This document shows, piece by piece, positions 1 to 5,309 of a DNA stretch of 5,309 nt. The position numbers and the translations under genes were made by a program. Source of the stretch: Oligoflexia bacterium (GTDB lineage: Bacteria; Bdellovibrionota; UBA1018); NCBI GenBank assembly GCA_025352185.1, contig JANXTV010000255.1, positions 1 to 5,309 of the forward strand. Direction: 5' to 3'. The notes under the pieces are model-generated. The model ran no database searches, had not been told where the DNA came from, and saw only the letters and a program-made list of their open reading frames with translations. Each line of letters opens with the position of its first letter. The stretch's first letter is position 1.

Positions 1-59
1 TGCAGTCCGAACTCGCCAACGCCCTCCTCTCCGGGGCTTTCTCTAAGATTCGTGGGCTC
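1..59 (-). repeat. Left arm of a perfect 59-bp inverted repeat (probable fold-back chimera)
   Basis: Bases 1-59 are the exact reverse complement of 158-216; the match breaks at base 60 against base 157. The arm begins at the first base of the window, so its full length is unknown. It sits where the lolA C-terminal codons should be. The direct reading is a sequence that turned round at about base 60 and copied lolA backwards, as happens in amplification or library chimeras at contig ends. Confidence 0.97.
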
Positions 60-676
60 TTTTTCACATCGATTTCGATCTCGGCACTCTTTACCGTGCC
101 GGCAACTCCGTTCGACGGAATGAGCTTAAAACGATTTGCGGCGAGTTTCTTTACCTCGAGCCCACGAATCTTAGAGAAAGCCCCGGAGAGGAGGGCGTTG
201 GCGAGTTCGGACTGCACTTCGGTAGTCTTTCGTTCGATGACCTGGCCGCGCTCGCCCGCCTCAAACGGGGGAGTGTAGAACCAGAACATGCGCCCATCGG
301 AAACCAGCAGATTTTTATCCGGTTTTAAAGTCTCCCAGCGAAACTGATTCGGGTGCCGAATCATGAGGACCCCGCTCGATTCCTTTTTCGAGCCGGTGAG
401 TTTCACGTCGTCCTTCTGAGTAAAGTCCGCTTCAAGGGTTTTCGCCTCGAGGTACTTCTTTTCGATCGCCACGAGTTCCTCGGGCAGGTTCGAAACGGGC
501 AGGGGCGCGACGGCCGGAAAGGTTTGGACGGTGGGCGCCGCTTTTTTCGGGGGTGCTTTCGCTTTCTCCTTCGCGATCGTTTGTTCCGTAAAAAGTTGGA
601 CGGTTAACAAGGAGAGGGCGGTAAAGAAGGCGACGCGACGAGCGCGGGCCAGGGTACGTTTACTCGGAGGTTCCAT
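2..676 (-). CDS. lolA: Outer-membrane lipoprotein carrier protein LolA; 3' end lost and replaced by fold-back sequence
   Basis: LolA is the periplasmic chaperone that takes lipoproteins from the inner-membrane LolCDE complex and delivers them to the outer membrane. The frame opens at ATG 676-674; it is the first start codon after an in-frame TAA about 17 codons upstream. No good ribosome binding site is visible. Residues 1-35 look like a signal peptide: basic Arg-rich start, hydrophobic core VAFFTALSLLTVQLF (15-29), possible cleavage after TIA (33-35). A Lys/Ala/Pro-rich linker (36-60) follows, then the LolA domain from about 64, with YLEAKTLEADFTQ (75-87), GVLMIRHPNQFRWE (102-115) and SDGRMFWFYTPP (126-137), all typical of the family. 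The frame stays open to the window edge without a stop. Residues 207-225 are encoded by an inverted copy of codons for residues about 154-173, so they are not LolA, and the last strands of the fold are missing. Family identity is strong; the C-terminus is unreliable. It lies 122 bp downstream of smc. Confidence 0.88.
   Translation of the reverse strand, partial: MEPPSKRTLARARRVAFFTALSLLTVQLFTEQTIAKEKAKAPPKKAAPTVQTFPAVAPLPVSNLPEELVAIEKKYLEAKTLEADFTQKDDVKLTGSKKESSGVLMIRHPNQFRWETLKPDKNLLVSDGRMFWFYTPPFEAGERGQVIERKTTEVQSELANALLSGAFSKIRGLEVKKLAANRFKLIPSNGVAGTVKSAEIEIDVKKSPRILEKAPERRALASSDC
158..216 (+). repeat. Right arm of the perfect 59-bp inverted repeat, the original copy inside lolA
   Basis: This arm, read on the minus strand, encodes LolA residues about 154-173 (including VQSELANALLSGAFSK), which fit naturally into the LolA domain. 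It is therefore the authentic copy, and the one at 1-59 is the derived copy. The spacer between the arms is 98 bp (60-157) and codes for plausible LolA sequence up to residue about 205. Confidence 0.97.
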
Positions 677-798
677 GCCATGAGTGTACGGCGCGAAAGA
701 GCGGGAAGCAAAAGCTGCTTCGCGTTAAGTCTTTGAAAAGACTCGACGATTCTATTTGTTTTCTCTACCCGGAAGACCGATTGCGTTAATTCCGTGGA
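677..798 (-). other. smc-lolA intergenic spacer, with no convincing promoter or terminator
   Basis: This 122-bp gap separates the smc stop from the lolA start. It contains a small perfect hairpin at 728-743 (AGTCTT, loop TGAA, AAGACT) with no T-tract after it on the minus strand, so it is a poor intrinsic terminator. A TAGAAT hexamer on the minus strand (754-749) is one base from the -10 consensus, but there is no recognisable -35 at the right distance. lolA could be cotranscribed with smc or have its own weak promoter here; the sequence does not decide. Confidence 0.4.
728..743 (-). other. Small hairpin between smc and lolA
   Basis: A 6-bp perfect stem (728-733 with 738-743) closes a 4-base loop. 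On the minus strand it is followed by TAACGCGAAG rather than a run of T, so Rho-independent termination after smc is not supported. It could be an RNA processing or stabilising element, or chance. Confidence 0.25.
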
Positions 799-3700
799 CT
801 AGTGAAGTTCGATGGAAACCATCTTCGAAACGCCCGGTTCTTCCATCGTCACTCCGTAGAGCGTGTCGTTCAGTTCCATCGTCTTCTTATTGTGAGTGAT
901 GATAATGAACTGGGATTTCGCCGACATTTCGCGAAGGAGCGCATTAAACTTCCCGATGTTCGCATCGTCGAGCGGGGCATCCACCTCGTCGAGAATACAG
1001 AACGGCGAAGGCTTAACCATGAAGATCGCGAAAATCAGCGAGACCGCGGTGAGTGCCTTTTCTCCTCCGGAGAGGAGTCCGATATTCACGACCTTTTTTC
1101 CGGGAGGCTGGGCAAGAATATCGATTCCCGCCTCGAGGATATCCGTTGATCCCTCGGGGAACACGAGCGAGAGCTTCGCTTGGCCACCGCCGAAGATGAT
1201 CGGAAAGAGCCGTTCAAATCGGTCGCGAATCGCTTCGAAAGCTTTTTGGAAACGTTCTTCCGAGGTTTTATTAATGTGTTCGATCGCTTCGTTTAAGTCT
1301 TCGATCGATTTCAGAAGGTCGGATCGTTCCGAAGCGAGGTAATCAAAACGCTTCTTCTTCTCTTCGTACTCTTCTACTGCGGTCGGGTTTACGTCCCCGA
1401 GGCGACGAATTTTTTCCCGGAGTCGTTCGACTTCTTCTCCGAGGATTTGCTCTTCTTCAGAGGACATTTCGACCGTCACGACCGGGTCGTTCATTTCTTC
1501 TTGGATCGGAGAAATCGACGGGAGATCGATACATCCCGGCCCGTATTTTTCTTCGAGGTTCTGAATGAGGTGGGAGAGGTCGCCCGTCAGGCGTTCGATA
1601 TCGAGCGCATACTGGTTTACGGCCGAAGTTTTTCCGTCACCTTCGTTATGAAGTTCCTTCATACGATCGAGGGCGCCGTTCACTTTCGCCGAAACAATCT
1701 CGAGGCGATCCTTCATGCCGGCGAGTTCTTCTCGGCGGGCTGCGAGTTCGAGGGTGAGGGCCTCGATTTTAACGATAAACTCTTCGTCTCCACCCGTATG
1801 CTCTTCATTCTCGGCGGTCACCCGTTCGAGACTCCGAGCGACGTCACTGATGCGCCGTTCGCGGTCGCTGATCAGTTTTAGTCCTGCTTCGAGTTCGCGG
1901 CGGATCGATCCGGCGCGTTCCTTCAGTCCGGCTTCCTGAATTCGGAGGACCTGGAGAGCCGCTTCTTCTTCGCGGAGTTTCGATTCGAGTTCGGTGAGGG
2001 TTTCCTCGCCGAGCTGAATGCGTTCCTCAAGTGACGAACGGTTCTCGGTAATCGAAGACATTTCGATCGCCGATGACTCTTTTTCACTCTGGGCTTCGGT
2101 ACTTGCGGAGCGAATTTCGTCTAATTCGGATGCGATTGCTTCGGACTGGGACTCGAGGTCTTTTGCCTGACGATGGGCACTCTCGACGTCGCGACTGAGT
2201 TTTGCCGCTTCGATTTCGGCAGATTGGAGTTCGACGCGGGTCGCGGCCAGGCGAGCTTTCTCCGTGTCGAGGGACTCGGTAAGAAGATTTACCTGCGATT
2301 CGGTCGCGGCGTGCGAAGCCTCGAGCGTCGCGACTTCAAGAACGAGGGCTTCGATCGCCTTTTTTCGTCCGAGGACGGAAGCCGAACGGTCATTCTGAAG
2401 GGATCCGCCGCGCAGAACTCCGTCGCTATCGAGGGTGCATCCATCTTTTGCGACGATCGCGAAACCCGCTAGGTTAACGGCATTCGAGGAGGCGAGGAAT
2501 GCGGGAAGCGCATCCATCGATTCGACGATGAGCGCGGAATCGAGCATCGAAATCGCGGCCCGAGAAGTATTTCCGACGAGTTTCGAGTTCGCTTTCACGA
2601 AAGTCGAAAGGGAGCCCAGTACGGAGAAACCAGCCGATGTCAGGGTGTTCTTAACGGACGCTAAATTTACCGACGGCGTACCCGAAATCGAATTTGCGAC
2701 GAGAATTCCGGCGCGTCCCTTCGAAACGGAGGCGAGCGAGCGAAGCGCTTCGATAGCGGTCGCGGCATCTTCGGTCACTAATGTCTCGAGTTTTCCCTCG
2801 AGAAAACCTTCGAGTGCCGCTTCAAACCCGACATCAATATCGAGTCCTTCCGCCAGCGCCCGAAGTGCGGAGTCTCGGCCATTTTCTTTCGCCCAGTCGA
2901 GCACGGAACGGGGTCCGTCGCCGTAACCTTCTAGCGCGGCGGTGAGTTCTTCTAAAGATTGGAGCTTCGAGCGCTGTTTCACGAGAACGCGGTTCGCATT
3001 TTCCAGTTCCGAACGAACGACACGAAGTTCGCGCTCTTTCGATTCGACGGTGCTTGCCGAATCACGGGCTTCCGACTGCAGTCTTGCTTTCGCAGCGAGC
3101 GTCGAATCGGACGTGGTTTTTACCGTCTCGAGTTCAGCGCGGGCCGCTTCGGCTCTTTCGGCGAGAAGCGAAGATTGTGAAACGAGGCGTTCGATCTGGG
3201 ACCCAGCCGATTCAATTTTCGATTCGAGGGCCGCGATGCGGGACGTGAGGTCACTCGCTTTCGCGATTCCATTCATTAAGTCGCGTTTCGCGCCATCCAG
3301 GTTTCGACGAGCATCGTCGGTATTCGTACGAAGTTCGCGTGCGATTTCATCTTGCTCGGAAACGCGGGCCGAGGCGGCGTCGAATTCTGCCGCCGCATTA
3401 TCGTTCTCGGAGGTGAGTCCGGTGATTTTCTCTTTTTCGGTCGCAATCGAGATTTCGAGATCCGAACGCTCGGAGGTGAGCATTTCGATTTGGTTCGCGA
3501 GATCGGACTGACGGCGACGGGAGAGATCGAGTGCGCTCTGGGCGCGCGTGAGATCTCCCGATTTATCGGTGATCTGCATCTGGAGTTCTTCGGTCGACTT
3601 CGAGAGGGTGAGCTGCTCGATGCGGTCGGATTCGATCGAAAGTTCTGCCGTCGAAAGTTCGGCTTTCAGTCCGGAGAGGTCTTGTTCAAGAACCTCACGT

Positions 3701-4482
3701 TTCGACTTCAGTTCATCGAGACGCATACGGAGGACGCGGTTCTTCCGGCGTCCCCAGGTCATTTCTTTATCGAGGAGTTCTTCTTTAAACTTTTTATACT
3801 GAGACGCTTTTCCGGCCTGACGCTCGAGCGAGTTTAGGGAGCGTTCGATTTCGGAAACGACGTCGTTCAAGCGCGCGAGGTTTAAGTGCGCGGCTTCCAT
3901 TTTTCGAAGCGATTCTTTTTTACGCGCTTTATACTTAGCGATACCGGCGGCTTCTTCGATCAGGAGGCGGCGATCTTCGGGTTTCGCGTTAACGATTTTT
4001 TGGATCTCGCCCTGGGCGATGATCGAATAACCTTTCGCGCCGACGCCGGTATCCATGAACAGTTCGTGGATATCTTTCAGGCGGGCTTGGACGCCGTTAA
4101 TGAAATATTCCCCTTCGCCGGTGCGGTAGACTTTACGGGTGACGGCGATTTCTTTCGTCCGCAGGTGGAGGGGGAGGTCCTTCACCGACGCTCCCGCAGG
4201 TGCGTTTTCGGTATCGACGAAATCGGTTTCGAGGACGAGGGTCGCTTCGGCGTAACCCACGGGTGCATAGCGGGAGGATCCGTTAAAAATCAGGTCTTCC
4301 GACCCGCCGGCGCGGATGTGTTTATGGGATTGTTCCCCCATGACCCAGAAGAAGGCGTCGACGATATTCGATTTTCCGCATCCATTCGGTCCGACAATCC
4401 CCGTAATCGAGTGGTCGAAATGGATGACCGTCTTGTCTTTAAAAGACTTAAAACCCTGTACTTCTAGTCGCTTAACGCGCAT
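799..4482 (-). CDS. smc: Chromosome segregation ATPase Smc (structural maintenance of chromosomes), complete
   Basis: Smc forms the ATP-driven dimer that, with the kleisin ScpA and ScpB, extrudes DNA loops and resolves sister chromosomes on the nucleoid. The 1227-residue protein has the full SMC plan. The N-terminal ATPase half has FKSFKD (11-16), Walker A GPNGCGKSN (31-39) and the Q-loop in AQGEIQKI (156-163). A first coiled-coil arm runs from about 180 to 510, followed by a hinge at about 515-695 (YGDGPRSVLDW at 520-530). The returning coil runs to about 1025, followed by LGDVNPTAVEEY (1028-1039). The C-terminal half has the ABC signature LLSGGEKALTA (1136-1146), Walker B CILDEVDAP (1162-1170) with catalytic Glu1166, and the switch His1197. 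The two arms are nearly equal in length, as expected. The length is slightly above the roughly 1190 residues of Bacillus Smc. The start is fixed by an in-frame TAG directly before the ATG. No scpA, scpB, ftsY or rnc is seen alongside it. Confidence 0.98.
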   Translation of the reverse strand: MRVKRLEVQGFKSFKDKTVIHFDHSITGIVGPNGCGKSNIVDAFFWVMGEQSHKHIRAGGSEDLIFNGSSRYAPVGYAEATLVLETDFVDTENAPAGASVKDLPLHLRTKEIAVTRKVYRTGEGEYFINGVQARLKDIHELFMDTGVGAKGYSIIAQGEIQKIVNAKPEDRRLLIEEAAGIAKYKARKKESLRKMEAAHLNLARLNDVVSEIERSLNSLERQAGKASQYKKFKEELLDKEMTWGRRKNRVLRMRLDELKSKREVLEQDLSGLKAELSTAELSIESDRIEQLTLSKSTEELQMQITDKSGDLTRAQSALDLSRRRQSDLANQIEMLTSERSDLEISIATEKEKITGLTSENDNAAAEFDAASARVSEQDEIARELRTNTDDARRNLDGAKRDLMNGIAKASDLTSRIAALESKIESAGSQIERLVSQSSLLAERAEAARAELETVKTTSDSTLAAKARLQSEARDSASTVESKERELRVVRSELENANRVLVKQRSKLQSLEELTAALEGYGDGPRSVLDWAKENGRDSALRALAEGLDIDVGFEAALEGFLEGKLETLVTEDAATAIEALRSLASVSKGRAGILVANSISGTPSVNLASVKNTLTSAGFSVLGSLSTFVKANSKLVGNTSRAAISMLDSALIVESMDALPAFLASSNAVNLAGFAIVAKDGCTLDSDGVLRGGSLQNDRSASVLGRKKAIEALVLEVATLEASHAATESQVNLLTESLDTEKARLAATRVELQSAEIEAAKLSRDVESAHRQAKDLESQSEAIASELDEIRSASTEAQSEKESSAIEMSSITENRSSLEERIQLGEETLTELESKLREEEAALQVLRIQEAGLKERAGSIRRELEAGLKLISDRERRISDVARSLERVTAENEEHTGGDEEFIVKIEALTLELAARREELAGMKDRLEIVSAKVNGALDRMKELHNEGDGKTSAVNQYALDIERLTGDLSHLIQNLEEKYGPGCIDLPSISPIQEEMNDPVVTVEMSSEEEQILGEEVERLREKIRRLGDVNPTAVEEYEEKKKRFDYLASERSDLLKSIEDLNEAIEHINKTSEERFQKAFEAIRDRFERLFPIIFGGGQAKLSLVFPEGSTDILEAGIDILAQPPGKKVVNIGLLSGGEKALTAVSLIFAIFMVKPSPFCILDEVDAPLDDANIGKFNALLREMSAKSQFIIITHNKKTMELNDTLYGVTMEEPGVSKMVSIELH

Positions 4483-4589
4483 CTAAATTCCCCCACTAAA
4501 ACGATCGGTCGAGTGCACTGCGTTCTAAGCTTCGAAGGTAACAAAGGAGGCTCGAAAAGCAAGGCGAGGGGGGTCGAAAATTTGACGTG
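4483..4589 (-). other. Leader region between the DUF4345-like gene and smc
   Basis: This 107-bp gap holds a C6 run on the minus strand (4573-4568) that could pair with the G5 of the smc ribosome binding site (4494-4490). It also holds CCTCCTTT (4550-4543), the same sequence as the 16S rRNA anti-Shine-Dalgarno tail, and the palindromes TTCGAA and CGATCG. I see no good -35/-10 pair and no stem followed by a T-run, so neither a promoter for smc nor a terminator for the gene upstream can be named. Confidence 0.35.
4489..4494 (-). promoter_or_regulatory. Probable ribosome binding site of smc (GGGGGA)
   Basis: On the minus strand GGGGGA precedes the smc ATG by about 6-7 bases, which is suitable spacing, although the motif is only a partial match to AGGAGG. 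The codon directly before the ATG is an in-frame TAG, so this start cannot be extended upstream. Confidence 0.45.
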
Positions 4590-4979
4590 TTATGCGCCGC
4601 GACGCAAGTAATGAACTAAGAATCCGGTATTCAGAAATGCGCCCAGTGCATCGAGAGAAAGTAGTTGGTACGTAGCGCCGCTCGGGTGTCCTTCAGTCGC
4701 GATCCCCACGAGACGTCCGAGAAAAAAACCGCAGAGACATAGGGTGCCGGCAACGAGCCCCGGCTTAATGGCCTGAGACTTCCAAGCGCACCAGAGCAAG
4801 AAGACGCCTAGTCCCAGTTCTAATCCGCCATAAACTGCGCAAACATCCGCTACGGCATCCGTCCCCGATAAAGTGATGCCGAAGGTACCGGTCATCCCGT
4901 GGGGTGAAACAAAGAAAGCGACTCCAAAACTGATTAGAGCGAGGGCATCCAGGAAAAGAACGACTTGGTATTTTTTCAT
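4590..4979 (-). CDS. Small four-helix integral membrane protein, DUF4345-like
   Basis: A 129-residue hydrophobic protein of unknown function. Four membrane segments can be seen, at about residues 5-25, 44-66, 72-94 and 104-125, with no cleavable signal peptide, so it probably sits in the inner membrane. The YGGLELGLGVFLLW stretch (50-63) and GRLVGIATEG (88-97) resemble the conserved core of the DUF4345 family, which has no established role. The start is ATG 4979-4977, with an in-frame TAA only three codons upstream (4988-4986). There is no clear Shine-Dalgarno, only GTGAGAAAA at about -10 to -18, followed by A/T-rich sequence. It begins 24 bp after the gene before it, which suggests cotranscription, and ends 107 bp before smc. 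It has only one TCGA tetramer in 390 bp against many in smc, probably because it has few acidic residues. That it is a real gene is likely; the family name is from recollected motifs. Confidence 0.78.
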   Translation of the reverse strand: MKKYQVVLFLDALALISFGVAFFVSPHGMTGTFGITLSGTDAVADVCAVYGGLELGLGVFLLWCAWKSQAIKPGLVAGTLCLCGFFLGRLVGIATEGHPSGATYQLLSLDALGAFLNTGFLVHYLRRGA

Positions 4980-4997
4980 AAAATTTTATTTTCTCAC

Positions 4998-5013
4998 GCC
5001 TTCTTACGAAGGC
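4998..5013 (-). other. Hairpin with a GUAA (GNRA-type) loop over the stop codon of the partial gene
   Basis: On the minus strand GCCTTC-GTAA-GAAGGC forms a 6-bp perfect stem with four G:C pairs, and the TAA in its loop is the stop codon of the gene ending at 5004. It is followed by GTGAGAAAATAAAATTTT, which is A/T-rich but not a T-run, so it is at best a weak terminator. It could modulate translation of the downstream membrane-protein gene or mRNA stability. Confidence 0.4.
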
Positions 5014-5309
5014 TTTCGCCCACGGAGGAGCTTCAGGCTCGCGGTGGTGAGTCCGAGTTTTTTTCCCGCCTCGATCATTTCATCGATCCCGAGGTGCATC
5101 TGGCCATCGACCTTCGTGAAGTGGACGCGGAGGAAGGACTCGAGATCAAATGGGAGCACTAGGCTCGCCAGGCGAATCGCGGAGTTTACTCCGAACGCGC
5201 ACGAAAGGAGTCTTCCGGCGATCGTGCTCGAGGGGTCTTTAATTCCTGCGATTTTCGCTTGGATGGCGGACATTTCCCGGATTCCTGACGTTACGAGCGA
5301 AAGGTTCGG
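5004..5309 (-). CDS. C-terminal part of a protein, possibly of the ketopantoate reductase (PanE/ApbA) family; 5' end outside the window
   Basis: The frame is open from the right edge to TAA at 5006-5004, giving 101 visible residues. An internal ATG at 5273-5271 has an AGGA about 9 bases before it, so an independent 89-residue protein is possible, but the 12 codons upstream are also open, and a truncated longer gene is the more natural reading. The segment looks helical. Its end, with FLRVHFTKVDGQ followed by MIEAGKKLGL, resembles the C-terminal helical domain of some NADPH-dependent ketopantoate reductase-like enzymes, where an HFTKV..Q segment and a closing 'G...GL' helix are common. The NAD(P)-binding Rossmann domain that would prove this lies outside the window. 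A different helical family cannot be excluded. It probably heads a transcript with the DUF4345-like gene 24 bp downstream. Confidence 0.5.
   Translation of the reverse strand, partial: PNLSLVTSGIREMSAIQAKIAGIKDPSSTIAGRLLSCAFGVNSAIRLASLVLPFDLESFLRVHFTKVDGQMHLGIDEMIEAGKKLGLTTASLKLLRGRKPS

Noticed and set aside
1..216. Large hairpin as a mobile element end, integron attC site or cruciform regulator
   Set aside because: The arms are exact copies of lolA coding sequence, with no transposase, no target duplication and no conserved core sites; a fold-back chimera explains it better.
96..278. Plus-strand open frame of 60 codons near the left edge
   Set aside because: It runs antisense to lolA and through the right arm of the inverted repeat; it shows no protein family features.
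353..607. Plus-strand open frame of 84 codons rich in Arg and Phe
   Set aside because: It is the antisense shadow of the lolA signal, linker and N-terminal domain.
728..743. Rho-independent terminator after smc
   Set aside because: The 6-bp stem is AT-containing and has no T-run on the minus-strand side.
3886..4467. Long plus-strand open frame (193 codons) opposite the start of smc, and several more opposite the rest of smc
   Set aside because: They lie antisense to a certain gene, have no family-like features, and arise because stop codons are rare in the complement of this codon usage.
4543..4550. Perfect Shine-Dalgarno-like AAAGGAGG on the plus strand
   Set aside because: There is no start codon within 5-12 bases downstream and no plausible plus-strand gene follows, so it does not mark a gene in that direction.
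4896..4911. Possible parS (ParB) site, which would be of interest beside smc
   Set aside because: Only the half GTGAAACA (4904-4911) matches the consensus; the other half does not, giving about 9 of 16 positions, and it lies inside a coding gene.

Overview
The window carries four protein genes, all on the minus strand. Read in transcription order (right to left) they are: the 3' end of a gene of uncertain family with some resemblance to ketopantoate reductases (5309-5004), a small four-helix membrane protein resembling the DUF4345 family (4979-4590), a complete chromosome-condensation ATPase Smc (4482-799), and a lolA gene for the periplasmic lipoprotein chaperone (676 to the left edge). LolA implies an outer membrane. 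A full-length SMC rather than MukB, its N-terminal wording and the moderately high GC suggest a Gram-negative of the deltaproteobacterial/Bdellovibrionota kind. That placement is a recollection-based inference, not a computed one.

Right part (4590-5309): the partial gene and the DUF4345-like gene are 24 bp apart and probably cotranscribed. A short hairpin with a GUAA loop covers the first gene's stop codon. Middle (799-4482): smc fills most of the window, has every ATPase motif intact, and starts at an ATG directly preceded by an in-frame TAG. The 107-bp leader before it has no convincing promoter. Left part (1-798): a 122-bp spacer, then lolA, which has a signal peptide, a Lys/Ala/Pro-rich linker and a recognisable LolA domain, but no stop codon.

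The most unusual thing here is at the left edge. Bases 1-59 are an exact reverse complement of 158-216, which lies inside lolA. The lolA reading frame therefore runs about 205 codons of plausible LolA and then 19 codons of its own sequence read backwards, in place of the true C-terminus. The best explanation is a fold-back (inverted) chimera at a contig end; a real genomic inversion is possible but less likely. The whole window may be one short contig with a broken gene at each end.

Functionally this is housekeeping DNA (chromosome segregation and envelope biogenesis). I found no defence system, mobile element, CRISPR array, tRNA or rRNA, and no convincing new biological system. There is no gene-free stretch longer than 122 bp.
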